The notes: a model not told the origin generated them from the sequence alone. DNA of 64,000 bases from Nereida sp. MMG025 (GCF_021654165.1 NZ_JAKFZN010000002.1:301001-365000), one strand, 5' to 3'. Shown: positions 49,106 through 58,212, counted from the stretch's first letter. A program made the numbers and translations.

Positions 49106-49782
49106 TTGCGCAACATATCCTCTGCAATCTGGATGCCTTCGGGATGACCCACGTCGCACCAAGCGCCCTCATACACCAAGCCAAATAGTCTCTGTTCTTG
49201 CTGAAACCCCTCCCAAAGCCGCGAGATCGAAAATTTGGAATCTGTGATTTCGGTAAGGCCATCGGTCTTGATGATCTGAAGCCCGCTGTAAACAAATGGC
49301 CCGCCGCGGCGCAGCCGCCCTTCGGCGTCTATCTCGAAATCCCCGCCCGTATGACCAAAACAGCGATCAGGATGGACTAGCAACAAAAGCGCATCCATCT
49401 CATCTGGGTTCCAAGCCGCGCGCATGGACAGAACCGGATTTGCGCCCCGCCATACAGCATCGGTGTTCATTGTTAACACAGGGTCGCTTCCAAGCTGGCT
49501 AAGTGCCTTTTTCAGGCCGCCACCGGTTTCCAGAATGTGGTCGGTTTCATCAGAAACAGAGATACCACGCGCATCCAAATGTGCGGCCATCATCTTTGGA
49601 AAATAGTGGATATTGGCAACAATAGTGTCGAAATCTGCATCCTTGATATGGTCCCACGCATGATCAAAAAGCGGTTTTCCAGCAACCTTGATCAATGGTT
49701 TGGGACGATCCTTCGTTAACGCCTTCATCCGCGTGCCAAACCCCGCGGCGAACAGCATCACAGATTTGGGACTGTCGCACAT
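49102..49782 (-). CDS. murU: Nucleotidyltransferase, N-acetylmuramate-1-phosphate uridylyltransferase (MurU-like)
   Basis: 226 aa. The nucleotide-binding signature is MLFAAGFGTRMKALTKDRPKPLIKVAGKPLF-like at residues 9-35. Family enzymes activate MurNAc-1-P with UTP in peptidoglycan sugar salvage. It directly follows an AmgK-like kinase, the known partner step, which supports MurU over a generic sugar-phosphate transferase. The start is uncertain: 49782, or ATG 49758 (TGATG with the amgK stop). Confidence 0.85.
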   Translation of the reverse strand: MCDSPKSVMLFAAGFGTRMKALTKDRPKPLIKVAGKPLFDHAWDHIKDADFDTIVANIHYFPKMMAAHLDARGISVSDETDHILETGGGLKKALSQLGSDPVLTMNTDAVWRGANPVLSMRAAWNPDEMDALLLLVHPDRCFGHTGGDFEIDAEGRLRRGGPFVYSGLQIIKTDGLTEITDSKFSISRLWEGFQQEQRLFGLVYEGAWCDVGHPEGIQIAEDMLRK

Positions 49783-50783
49783 TTGTCTTTGAGCCTTTGT
49801 AGAACATCAGAAGTCGGGGGCGGGAGCGTATCGGCGCAGACCGTGCGAAGCACCGCAAGCTTGGGATGCGCCAGATCGCGTTGCAGATGGTCCCAGACGC
49901 GGGGGATGAGATCGACATAATTGGGTTTGCCGAAATGCATGGACAGCCGCGCAAAAACCCCAAGGATACGCAGATTTCGTTGGGCCGCCTGCACCGCAAA
50001 GGCCGCGCGGAACGCCTCAAGATCGAAACCGCGTGTTTGCGCATAATAGACAAGCATGTCCTCTTGGGTTTCGCGGCTTACATCGCGCCGCGCGTCTTCC
50101 AAAAGCGAGGCAAGATCATACGCAGGGTTCCCGATGCGGGCATCTTGAAAGTCCAGCAAACCCACCCGCGAGACGCCATTTTCGTCGGGCAACCACAGCA
50201 GGTTTTCCGCATGATAATCGCGCTGGACCAAAACAGATGAACCGATGTGGGTATCCGCAATTTGTGTCTCTAACTCTGCGATAAGCGCTGATTTTTGATC
50301 AGCGCCAAAGTCATGATCCGCGCCCTTGGCATACCAGTCCAGCGCCAAGGCACCCAACTCGGGCATTGTTGTTTCATCATAGGGCAAAAGATCCGATGGC
50401 GGCGCGGCTTCATGCAGGGTGACCAACACGTCAACGGCGGCGCGGTAAAGCGTTGCTTCGCTTTCGGGCGTTTTGTCCAGAACGCGCGCAAACAGATCAT
50501 CCCCAAGGTCTTCTAGCAAAACCAGGCCAGACGGTTCATCCCATGCAAAAACCTGAGGCGCGCGCAGGCCTACGCCCGTCAGATAGCGTGCGATCTCGAC
50601 AAACGGGCGCGTCTCTTCGCCCTTGTCGCGTGGCGCATCCATCAAAACGGCTGTGCGCCCCGACCCGTTTTGAACGACACGTTCATACCGACGGTTCGAA
50701 GCATCGCCCGCCAAGAGAGACCGGGTCCCATCTGCCCAATCCGTCTGCTTTAGAAATGAATTGATCTGATCATTGCGCTGCAT
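49758..50783 (-). CDS. amgK: Anomeric MurNAc/GlcNAc kinase (AmgK-like aminoglycoside phosphotransferase fold)
   Basis: 341 aa. SLLAGDASNRRYERV near the N-terminus, VQRDYHAENLLWLP (catalytic loop HxDxxxxN variant) and VGLLDFQDARIGNPAYDLASLLEDARRDV (metal-binding DFQD) define the fold. With MurU it converts recycled MurNAc to UDP-MurNAc. Overlaps tsaE by 14 bases; the longer frame to 51023 would run into tsaE. Confidence 0.87.
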   Translation of the reverse strand: MQRNDQINSFLKQTDWADGTRSLLAGDASNRRYERVVQNGSGRTAVLMDAPRDKGEETRPFVEIARYLTGVGLRAPQVFAWDEPSGLVLLEDLGDDLFARVLDKTPESEATLYRAAVDVLVTLHEAAPPSDLLPYDETTMPELGALALDWYAKGADHDFGADQKSALIAELETQIADTHIGSSVLVQRDYHAENLLWLPDENGVSRVGLLDFQDARIGNPAYDLASLLEDARRDVSRETQEDMLVYYAQTRGFDLEAFRAAFAVQAAQRNLRILGVFARLSMHFGKPNYVDLIPRVWDHLQRDLAHPKLAVLRTVCADTLPPPTSDVLQRLKDKCATVPNL

Positions 50784-51249
50784 GCGATATCCCTGCCAAC
50801 CGTTCGGCCCACGCCCGTTTATCGCCTGAAATGGTGATGTCCCGAGTCTGACTTCCCGCGTCGGCAAGCGCAACATGCAAAGCAGTCTGCGGCGCAAGGT
50901 TTCCCAAGCGATCTGGCCATTCGACCAGACAAATAGAGGTTTCAAATGCGTCCAGCAAACCGAGTTCTGCAATCTCGAACGGGTCATTGATACGGTAAAG
51001 ATCACAGTGCCAAACCTCGCCACTTCCGGTGTCGTAGGTTTGGATTAATGTGAAAGTGGGGCTAGGGACATCTTCGGGCGTGTCTTGCAGGGATTGAATA
51101 AGCGCACGACAAAAAAGGGACTTTCCTGCGCCCACCGGACCTTCGAACAGCAGGCAATCGCCCGCACGAAGTTTCTGCCCTAACGCCTGGGCTATGTCGG
51201 CGGTGTTTTGTGGGGAATGGCTTTGAAGCGTGATACGGTGTGACGACAT
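50770..51249 (-). CDS. tsaE: tRNA threonylcarbamoyladenosine synthesis ATPase TsaE
   Basis: 159 aa. P-loop GPVGAGKS at residues 37-44, SPTFTLIQTY and the HCDLYRI motif. Acts with TsaD (encoded at 60601-61692) and TsaB to make t6A37. An in-frame GTG at 51270 is an alternative start; neither has a clear Shine-Dalgarno. Confidence 0.93.
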   Translation of the reverse strand: MSSHRITLQSHSPQNTADIAQALGQKLRAGDCLLFEGPVGAGKSLFCRALIQSLQDTPEDVPSPTFTLIQTYDTGSGEVWHCDLYRINDPFEIAELGLLDAFETSICLVEWPDRLGNLAPQTALHVALADAGSQTRDITISGDKRAWAERLAGISHAAQ

Positions 51250-51291
51250 GGGCGTGACTTTATAGGTCACACCAAGGGTCGCAAGGTCTTG

Positions 51292-52815
51292 CTATTGGGT
51301 AAGTTCGATCGTGCGGGCCCTTGTTGGAAGTTCGCTGGTCATGAAGCCAACAACAAAACGCCCATCCGCAAGTGGCGTCATCCGCAGCGCGGTTTGTGTG
51401 CCATCCTTCATCTGGATTTGATCGGTCCAAGCCTCGCGGTTGGCGGCCCCGTTCAGGCAATCGCGGATATCACCCCAAAGCGGTGTGGGGTCAGACAGCT
51501 CCGCCCAATGCCGCGTGCAATCCGTTACCGTCATTTGGCCGAAGGCTGCATCTGGATCAACCTTCCACATCGTGCGGTAAGCGGCGTTACAGAAGGTAAG
51601 CGCCCCTGATGGATCAAACACGGCAATCGCTTCGGGACTGGCATCCAGGATTGCGCGATGCTGTTCAATCGCGCTTCTGTTTTTGCGGGTTGATGACACC
51701 TGCTGTGTGACGTCTTCAAACATCAGGGTAATCGCCCCTTCTGAATGAGGTTTGGCCGTGACCTGAAAGGTGGATCCGTTTGGAATGTCCCATGTCTGGC
51801 AAATGGGTTCGATGCTGTCTTGGGTGCCGATGGACAAAAAACCGTCCCGCCATTCCGCATATGCCTTTTGTTCGGGAAGCATGCGCAACTCGCGCATTTT
51901 ATCAAAGAACGCGGGCATTTTCGGTCGTCCGATCAGCATGTCGACGGGCATGTTCAAAAGATCAGACAGCGCGGGGTTAAAGAGTGTCAATTCCCGGTCG
52001 CGGTTGAAAATTGCAAGGCCCGTTGGCAATTCTGCGAAGGTTTTGGTGAGGGTCTGGACAAAGTCATGCAGCGATCGTTCTGCCTTTACGATCTCGTCGG
52101 CGGGGCAGGCAAAAAACAGATAGGATTCATCGTGGTGCACGCAGGTCACATCAAACCACTGTTCCTGCCCTTCCGTGATTTTAAGGCGTCTTGTCGCCGC
52201 GCCACCGCGGGCATTTTTGATCGTTTCGGTGGCGAACAAAGGTGGCAATGGCCATGTGCGCAAATCAGCCTGCTGCGCTGAAATGCGCCCCAGATAGGCA
52301 TCATTCGCCCAGATCACATCGCTATCGCTGCTTTCCTGCCAAAGCAGGTAGGGGGCGTTTTTAACTGTGGCCCGCAGCAATGTCAGCTCGCTTTGCGCAC
52401 CCGTCGGGGCAGATGGGTCTGCATTATGGTGAAGGGCGATGCGTGTAAGCCCCTCCCAAGCCTCAAGACACAAGGTGTTGTTTGGATGGCTGGGCGACGA
52501 AAGGGTGATGTTCTGGGCATCAAGAGGAGAGGCCAAAATTTCACCAATCTGCGGAAACATGAGTGACAGCTGCGCAAGCAGCGTATCAAAATCGTTTGTT
52601 TGGTGCGGGCCGTTGCGCAAATACCCTTCCGCACTGTCCGTTGCATCAAGGATCCGGTCGCCATCCACAATCCAGACCGTTTCTTGCGCCGCCTCGCTTA
52701 CCATCAACCGTGCCGAGACGCGTTTGGGTGTCGTGGCATAATAGACGCGATACGCCAGTCCTGCGCCAATCATGGCACCTATCACACCAACCGCAGCCCA
52801 AATACCAAGCGACAC
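51292..52815 (-). CDS. Membrane-anchored multi-PAS protein without an output domain
   Basis: 507 aa. One N-terminal membrane segment (GIWAAVGVIGAMIGAGLAYRVYY). Three PAS-like regions follow: about residues 150-245, 255-370 (LPTGLAIFNRDRELTLFNPALSDLL) and 385-490 (ILDASPEAIAVFDPSGALTFCNAAYRTMW). I see no histidine-kinase, GGDEF, EAL, receiver or methyl-accepting domain, so the signalling partner must be another protein. Lies between regB and tsaE on the same strand. Confidence 0.82.
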   Translation of the reverse strand: MSLGIWAAVGVIGAMIGAGLAYRVYYATTPKRVSARLMVSEAAQETVWIVDGDRILDATDSAEGYLRNGPHQTNDFDTLLAQLSLMFPQIGEILASPLDAQNITLSSPSHPNNTLCLEAWEGLTRIALHHNADPSAPTGAQSELTLLRATVKNAPYLLWQESSDSDVIWANDAYLGRISAQQADLRTWPLPPLFATETIKNARGGAATRRLKITEGQEQWFDVTCVHHDESYLFFACPADEIVKAERSLHDFVQTLTKTFAELPTGLAIFNRDRELTLFNPALSDLLNMPVDMLIGRPKMPAFFDKMRELRMLPEQKAYAEWRDGFLSIGTQDSIEPICQTWDIPNGSTFQVTAKPHSEGAITLMFEDVTQQVSSTRKNRSAIEQHRAILDASPEAIAVFDPSGALTFCNAAYRTMWKVDPDAAFGQMTVTDCTRHWAELSDPTPLWGDIRDCLNGAANREAWTDQIQMKDGTQTALRMTPLADGRFVVGFMTSELPTRARTIELTQ

Positions 52816-52884
52816 CGTTCCAAATCCTTACCAAAGGTTTCGATGCCCCTTTGGTAGCGCAAATTGCTTAATGCCGTCTTAACG

Positions 52885-54315
52885 TCAGATTTCGAGAGGT
52901 TGGTTCCGACCCAACGCAGGCGATGCACCACCCAATCGGCTTACAATTTTTTCCACGGGCCAGACCACCTCGACAATCGCGCCGCTTTGTTCCGGCACCT
53001 CGCTTGAGGTCAGGAACGGGTCGGTGCCATTGGCAAACCGCAGTTTCGCACCAGAGGTTTCCAGAAGGGTTTTGGCGATGAACAGGCCAAGCCCCATCCC
53101 CTCATAACCCGGGCGCGCAGAAGATGTGTTTTCAGCCCGTCTGCGCACAAAAGGATCCCCGATACGGTTAAACACCTGACTGGAAAACCCGTCGCCATCA
53201 TCAACGATGCGGATTTTGATATTCTGATCGCTCCAGTCGCCCTCTATCCAGATTTGCGTGTCAGAAAAGTCGACGGCGTTCTGGATCAGATTGCGCATAC
53301 CGTGAATAACTTCTGGCTTCCTGAAAATTGTAGGTTGGGCAAGGTCAGGGTCGAAACTGGACAGAAAATCGAAATGAATGGTCTTGCCGCGGTCCAAATG
53401 CGGTTCGGCGGCTTCGCGCATCACAGCAGACAAAGGGGCCGTGCGCAGGTGCAGATCATCATTTCCCGCACGCCCCATGGACCGCAGGATATCGCGGCAG
53501 CGATCCGCCTGATCACGGATAAGGGCGGCATCGTCGCGCAGATCCTCGTTATCACCCAGTTCGTCTATCAATTCCTGACTGACCAGCTTGATGGTTGCCA
53601 ACGGTGTGCCAAGCTCGTGCGCTGTGGCGGCAACAACCGCGCCCAGATCTGTCATCTTTTGCCCACGGGCAAGCGCCATTTGCGTGGCCACCAATGCTTC
53701 TGACATATCATTCATTTCTTCCGTCACGCGGCGGGCGTAGAGCGCGATGAACACAATCCCGATGGCCATCGCCGACCAAAAGCCGAACAAAAGCACCTGT
53801 GGCATCCGGTGGATAAACCCGTTTTCGGTGCGAAGCGGAAAGTGGAAAAACGCCAATAGCGTAACAAAGATCAACGCAATCATACCCAAAACAACCGTCT
53901 CGCGCCCACCCAATGCGGTGGCCGAAATCGTCACAGGCGCCAACAGCAGCAGGGCAAACGGATTGTTCAAACCCCCGGTCAGGAACAGCAAAAACGACAG
54001 TTGTGCCAGATCGAACAGGATCATGAAAAAGGCTTCGTTTTCATTCAGCCGTTTGTTTTCGGGAAATATGAAAACCGCCAAAAGGTTTGCCATGACGGAT
54101 ACGCCAATCGCAAAAAAGCAAAAGGCCAGCTCCAACTGCAAATCGAAATAGCGTTGCCCCGCGACAATGGCGGTCATCTGCCCTGCAATCGCAAGCCATC
54201 TGAGGAAAATCAGCGTGCGCAGCCGCAGCCAGTTTGAATTCCCGACCTTCGAAAAACGGCGGGATTGTTCTGCACCTGATTGTGATGTGGTCTGTGACCC
54301 AAAGTCGCTTTGCAT
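52885..54315 (-). CDS. regB: Redox-sensing histidine kinase RegB/PrrB/ActS
   Basis: 476 aa. Six membrane segments in the first ~200 residues, with the quinone-binding motif GGLNNPF at 114-120. H-box ATAHELGTPLATIKL with phospho-His233, and redox Cys273 in QADRCRDIL, exactly 40 residues after the His as in Rhodobacter capsulatus RegB (H225/C265). HATPase region with NLIQNAVDFS and GMGLGLFIAK. Divergent from sco and regA, its cognate partners. Controls redox-dependent energy genes. Confidence 0.95.
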   Translation of the reverse strand: MQSDFGSQTTSQSGAEQSRRFSKVGNSNWLRLRTLIFLRWLAIAGQMTAIVAGQRYFDLQLELAFCFFAIGVSVMANLLAVFIFPENKRLNENEAFFMILFDLAQLSFLLFLTGGLNNPFALLLLAPVTISATALGGRETVVLGMIALIFVTLLAFFHFPLRTENGFIHRMPQVLLFGFWSAMAIGIVFIALYARRVTEEMNDMSEALVATQMALARGQKMTDLGAVVAATAHELGTPLATIKLVSQELIDELGDNEDLRDDAALIRDQADRCRDILRSMGRAGNDDLHLRTAPLSAVMREAAEPHLDRGKTIHFDFLSSFDPDLAQPTIFRKPEVIHGMRNLIQNAVDFSDTQIWIEGDWSDQNIKIRIVDDGDGFSSQVFNRIGDPFVRRRAENTSSARPGYEGMGLGLFIAKTLLETSGAKLRFANGTDPFLTSSEVPEQSGAIVEVVWPVEKIVSRLGGASPALGRNQPLEI

Positions 54316-54375
54316 GGTATAAGTCTTAGCCTAAATCAAACGGTGAGAAAGCCAAAGATTGTAGGAGATGACTTA

Positions 54376-54990
54376 ATGGCCAAGGGTTTTGCGATTGCCG
54401 CAGGCGTTTCTGTGACAGGGCTGGTTATTGCAGGCGTCTTGGCGGCAACTGTCATGGCGCCAAAAAACCGGTTTGAGGCTTGCAATATCGCCGCGGTTGC
54501 AGGTGATAAAATCGGTGGTCCGTTTGAACTGGTGAACGCCCAAGGCCAGACAGTGACCGACGCGGATGTGATAACACAACCCAGTCTTTTGTATTTTGGC
54601 TATACCTTCTGCCCCGACGTCTGCCCGCTGGACGTGGCGCGCAACGTTGAGGCGATCGATATTCTGGCCGAACAGGGCACGCAGGTGCAGCCTGTCTTCA
54701 TCTCAATCGATCCTGGACGCGACACGCCCGAGGTGGTGGGTGACTTTGCAAGCAACATGCACCCCAAGATGGTGGGGTTGACCGGCAGCGAAGATCAGGT
54801 GGCAGCCGCGTCTCAAACATACCGCACCTTTTATCAAAAGCAGGAAGGCGATCCTGACTATTATCTCGTGAACCACTCCACCATGAGTTATCTGGTTTTG
54901 CCCGAAGAAGGCTTTGTTCAGGTGTTCTCGCGTGAGTTGCGCCCAGATCAAATGGCTGAACAGCTAGCCTGTGTGCTTGAGAATGTTTGA
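54376..54990 (+). CDS. senC: Sco/SenC/PrrC copper chaperone for cytochrome oxidase
   Basis: 204 aa. N-terminal membrane anchor (about 5-28), then a thioredoxin-like domain with copper ligands C79-x3-C83 (FCPDVC) and H167 (VNHSTMSY). Delivers copper to CuA/CuB centres and is linked to RegB signalling. ATG 54376 follows TAGGAG. Sits between regB (divergent) and regA. Confidence 0.94.
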   Translation: MAKGFAIAAGVSVTGLVIAGVLAATVMAPKNRFEACNIAAVAGDKIGGPFELVNAQGQTVTDADVITQPSLLYFGYTFCPDVCPLDVARNVEAIDILAEQGTQVQPVFISIDPGRDTPEVVGDFASNMHPKMVGLTGSEDQVAAASQTYRTFYQKQEGDPDYYLVNHSTMSYLVLPEEGFVQVFSRELRPDQMAEQLACVLENV

Positions 54991-55053
54991 CCTTTACAAC
55001 TAACTGGCCTTAGTCTGATGAAATAACAATAATCGACAAGTCGGGAGGGACTC

Positions 55054-55608
55054 ATGTCGAATACTGAACTACGCGATATTGGCGAAGATAAATCACTTCT
55101 CTTGGTAGATGACGACGAACCGTTTCTGCGGCGTCTGGCCAAAGCGATGGAAAAGCGTGGTTTTGAGGTGGAGACATCCGAGAGCGTTGCAGGCGGCAAA
55201 GCTATCGCAACAGCACGTCCTCCTGCCTATGCCGTGGTTGATCTGCGTCTTGAGGACGGCAACGGTTTGGACGTGGTCGAAGTGTTACGCGAAAAACGCC
55301 CTGATGCGCGTATTGTCGTGTTAACAGGCTACGGCGCGATTGCCACAGCCGTGGCCGCCGTCAAAATTGGCGCAACGGATTATCTGTCGAAACCCGCTGA
55401 CGCCAACGACATCACCAATGCGCTTCTGTCGCCAGATGACGAGCTACCGCCGCCACCAGAAAACCCGATGTCGGCCGATCGCGTGCGCTGGGAACACATC
55501 CAACGCGTTTACGAGCTGTGTGATCGTAACGTTTCGGAAACCGCACGCCGTCTGAACATGCACCGTCGCACCTTGCAGCGCATCCTGGCCAAACGCAGCC
55601 CGCGCTAG
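55054..55608 (+). CDS. regA: Response regulator RegA/PrrA/ActR
   Basis: 184 aa. Receiver domain with phospho-Asp63 (VVDLRLEDGNG), T/K residues (VLTGYG, YLSKPAD), a short proline linker (ELPPPPENPM) and a C-terminal Fis-type HTH (ETARRLNMHRRTLQRILAK). Asp63 has the same number as in R. capsulatus RegA. Ends exactly where the convergent GNAT gene ends. Confidence 0.96.
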   Translation: MSNTELRDIGEDKSLLLVDDDEPFLRRLAKAMEKRGFEVETSESVAGGKAIATARPPAYAVVDLRLEDGNGLDVVEVLREKRPDARIVVLTGYGAIATAVAAVKIGATDYLSKPADANDITNALLSPDDELPPPPENPMSADRVRWEHIQRVYELCDRNVSETARRLNMHRRTLQRILAKRSPR

Positions 55609-56076
55609 TTACAGCGTCAGACGTTTGAAAATCCGGTCAATCGGTTTGCCGTTGCGGGTTGCGTCATTTTTCATGCGCTTCCAATCGGTGAACCCAACAG
55701 CTGAATAATAGGCCAGGCCCGGCACATTATCTTCAGTGATCTTGGCCACGATATGGGTAAAACCTTTGGCCTTCGCATCCGCTTTCGTCGCCGCAATCAA
55801 CGCGCGTCCCACACCTTTGACGGGGGTGCGCTGATCAGCAAATGTGCCCACTGAAATGCGGTGTTCGCCATCGTCAAAGCCCCCCTGAAACCCGACAACG
55901 CGCTGGCCATCCAAAGCCACAAAACATGTGGCCGTTTCGCCAATGTAATGCGCAGCAAACGCTTCAACCGTATATGGTGCTTCATAAGCGGTCGTGCCGC
56001 CCAGCGCGATGGTGTGGTTCAGCAACTCTGTGCAAGCGGCGGCATCGCCCATCTCGATTTCGCGCACGTGGATCAT
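55609..56076 (-). CDS. GNAT N-acetyltransferase, phosphinothricin-acetyltransferase-like
   Basis: 155 aa. [21 protein letters not shown] start and acetyl-CoA loop VGRALIAATKADAKAKGF; AYYSAVGFTDWKRMKN near the end. Substrate unknown. ATGA overlap with the HD-domain gene. Confidence 0.85.
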   Translation of the reverse strand: MIHVREIEMGDAAACTELLNHTIALGGTTAYEAPYTVEAFAAHYIGETATCFVALDGQRVVGFQGGFDDGEHRISVGTFADQRTPVKGVGRALIAATKADAKAKGFTHIVAKITEDNVPGLAYYSAVGFTDWKRMKNDATRNGKPIDRIFKRLTL

Positions 56077-56669
56077 CCCATCGCCTCCAGCAATTCAGCA
56101 TGCCGCGCCGTGAAATCGGCCCGCACCAGCGGGGCAGGGCGCAGCACAATGTCCAACCCTTCGGTCAACGCCATATCAGGCCGCCCGAAAAACTTATCCG
56201 CTTCGGCCTCTGAAAACCCTGCGATTTGCACCGCCTCCATCCATGCACTCACGCGGTCGGCTTTCTTGATCTGCTTTTTTACCGCGGCAGGCACCTTGGC
56301 AGGCAGGCCGAACCGAATATGGATCGCTGCTTCCAACCGCTCGTCCAGTGCACCGTAGCCCGGACCAACGGCCGCCTTCACAGGACTGATCATATCGCCG
56401 ATCACATATTCAGGCGCATCATGCAGCAATGCGGCCAGCTTCCATTTGGCGGGGGCTTTGGGCACCATCCGCCCAAACAATACCTCAACCAGCAGCGAAT
56501 GTTCCGCCACCGAATAGGCATAGTCCCCGATTGTTTGCCCGTTCCAACGCGCAACAAAGGCCAGCCCATGGGCAATATCTTCGATCTCGATATCTACGGG
56601 CGTTGGGTCCAGCAGGTCCAACCTGCGCCCCGATAACATCCGCTGCCATGCCCGTGGTTGCTTCATCAT
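56073..56669 (-). CDS. HD-domain hydrolase, YfbR 5'-nucleotidase-like
   Basis: 198 aa. Metal ligands of an HD domain are visible: H57 in [11 protein letters not shown]83-D84 in [12 protein letters not shown], and a later Asp. The arrangement resembles YfbR/YedV-type nucleotide phosphohydrolases, but the substrate is not established. Divergent from ahcY. Confidence 0.82.
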   Translation of the reverse strand: MMKQPRAWQRMLSGRRLDLLDPTPVDIEIEDIAHGLAFVARWNGQTIGDYAYSVAEHSLLVEVLFGRMVPKAPAKWKLAALLHDAPEYVIGDMISPVKAAVGPGYGALDERLEAAIHIRFGLPAKVPAAVKKQIKKADRVSAWMEAVQIAGFSEAEADKFFGRPDMALTEGLDIVLRPAPLVRADFTARHAELLEAMG

Positions 56670-56705
56670 TTTTTACCCTACCAAATCGCGCCAGAATCTA
56701 AGGCG

Positions 56706-56752
56706 CGTCTGCCGCATTGTCGAGACGGGGCAGGGGTGCTATCTGCCCACCC
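56706..56752 (+). promoter_or_regulatory. Structured leader upstream of ahcY
   Basis: Two adjacent hairpins can form: CGTCT/AGACG (56706-56710 with 56723-56727) and GGGCAG/CTGCCC (56728-56733 with 56743-56748). The loop GGGT (56734-56737) is complementary to ACCC (56749-56752) right after the second stem, giving an alternative or pseudoknot pairing. I cannot match it to a known SAH or SAM/SAH riboswitch. Confidence 0.35.
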
Positions 56753-56781
56753 AAACGACTTACCCAAAAAGCGAGGCCACC

Positions 56782-58170
56782 ATGGCAAACGACTATATCG
56801 TCAAAGACATTTCGCTGGCTGACTATGGCCGCAAAGAACTTGATATCGCAGAAACAGAGATGCCGGGCCTTATGGCGCTGCGCGAAGAATACGGCGAAGA
56901 ACAACCGCTCAAGGGCGCGCGCATCGTTGGTTCGTTGCATATGACAATCCAGACTGCCGTTCTGATCGAAACGCTGGTCGCGCTTGGCGCCGATGTGCGT
57001 TGGGCGTCTTGCAACATCTTTTCCACCCAAGATCACGCGGCAGCGGCGATTGCCGAAGGTGGCACGCCCGTCTTTGCGATCAAGGGCCAGTCGCTCGAAG
57101 AACACTGGGACTACCTTGATAAGTCCTTCATGTTCCCCGAAGGTGCGAACCTGATCCTTGATGATGGGGGCGATGCGACGCTTTATGTTCTTCTGGGCGC
57201 ACGCGCCGAAGCAGGCGAGGAGATTATCCCCGTTCCGCAATCCGAAGAAGAAGAAGTGATCAAAAAGCAGATCATGAAGCGCATGAAAGAAAGCCCCGGT
57301 TGGTTCACCAAAACCCGCGATGCCATCAAAGGTGTTTCGGAAGAAACCACCACGGGTGTTCACCGCCTTTATGAATTGCACCGCGATGGGCAACTGCCCT
57401 TCCCTGCGATCAATGTGAACGACTCGGTCACGAAATCGAAGTTCGACAACAAATATGGCTGCAAGGAATCGTTGGTCGATGGCATCCGCCGCGCCACCGA
57501 TACCATGATGGCAGGCAAGGTTGCCGTGGTCATGGGCTACGGCGATGTCGGCAAAGGATCGGCCGCGTCCTTGCGCGGCGCTGGCGCGCGCGTGAAAGTG
57601 ACCGAAGTTGATCCGATCTGTGCGCTTCAGGCTGCGATGGACGGGTTCGAAGTTGTCTTGCTCGAAGACGTGGTTGGCGATGCCGACATCTTTATCACCA
57701 CCACTGGCAACAAAGACGTCATCCGCATCGAACATATGCGCGAGATGAAAGACATGGCGATCGTTGGCAACATCGGCCACTTCGATAATGAGATTCAGGT
57801 CGCCGCCCTGAAAAACCACAAATGGACCAACATCAAAGAACAGGTCGACATGATCGAAATGCCAAACGGCAATCGTCTGATCCTTCTGTCCGAAGGCCGT
57901 CTGTTGAACCTTGGTAACGCCACGGGCCACCCGTCCTTCGTGATGTCGGCATCCTTTACCAATCAGGTTCTGGCCCAGATGGAACTGTGGCTGCGTGGGG
58001 ATGAATACGGTAACGAAGTCTACATCCTGCCCAAACATCTGGACGAAAAAGTTGCGCGCTTGCACCTCAAACGGATCGGCGTGAAACTCTCGACGCTCGA
58101 TCCTGAGCAGGCTGCGTATATTGGTGTGAAACCCGAAGGCCCGTTCAAGCCCGAACACTACCGCTACTGA
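56782..58170 (+). CDS. ahcY: Adenosylhomocysteinase (SAH hydrolase)
   Basis: Splits S-adenosylhomocysteine into homocysteine and adenosine, keeping methylation going. 462 aa, usual length for the bacterial form with the extra insert (about 150-190). NAD site [15 protein letters not shown], the substrate region [13 protein letters not shown], and C-terminal [19 protein letters not shown] precedes ATG 56782. Lies near regA as in Rhodobacter. Confidence 0.97.
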   Translation: MANDYIVKDISLADYGRKELDIAETEMPGLMALREEYGEEQPLKGARIVGSLHMTIQTAVLIETLVALGADVRWASCNIFSTQDHAAAAIAEGGTPVFAIKGQSLEEHWDYLDKSFMFPEGANLILDDGGDATLYVLLGARAEAGEEIIPVPQSEEEEVIKKQIMKRMKESPGWFTKTRDAIKGVSEETTTGVHRLYELHRDGQLPFPAINVNDSVTKSKFDNKYGCKESLVDGIRRATDTMMAGKVAVVMGYGDVGKGSAASLRGAGARVKVTEVDPICALQAAMDGFEVVLLEDVVGDADIFITTTGNKDVIRIEHMREMKDMAIVGNIGHFDNEIQVAALKNHKWTNIKEQVDMIEMPNGNRLILLSEGRLLNLGNATGHPSFVMSASFTNQVLAQMELWLRGDEYGNEVYILPKHLDEKVARLHLKRIGVKLSTLDPEQAAYIGVKPEGPFKPEHYRY

Positions 58171-58179
58171 CCCTGTCAA

Positions 58180-58212
58180 GCACCGTGCGTTGTAACACGC
58201 AACGCGCGGTGC
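58180..58212 (+). terminator. Hairpin downstream of ahcY
   Basis: A 13-bp stem (58180-58192 with 58200-58212, one G-U pair) with a 7-base loop, nine bases after the ahcY stop. There is no T-run, so it may protect the 3' end or slow polymerase for Rho rather than act as a classic intrinsic terminator. Confidence 0.65.

Noticed and set aside
50064-50084. Third parS site in amgK, which also encodes DVSRET
   Set aside because: Same peptide by different codons; the DNA has about five mismatches to the 16-base parS.
54316-54375. FNR/FnrL box between regB and senC
   Set aside because: Only one half-site (ATCAA) is present; the other half has three mismatches.
56706-56752. Known SAH or SAM/SAH riboswitch
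   Set aside because: Hairpins are present, but I cannot find the conserved core bases of either class, so it is listed only as an unassigned structured leader.
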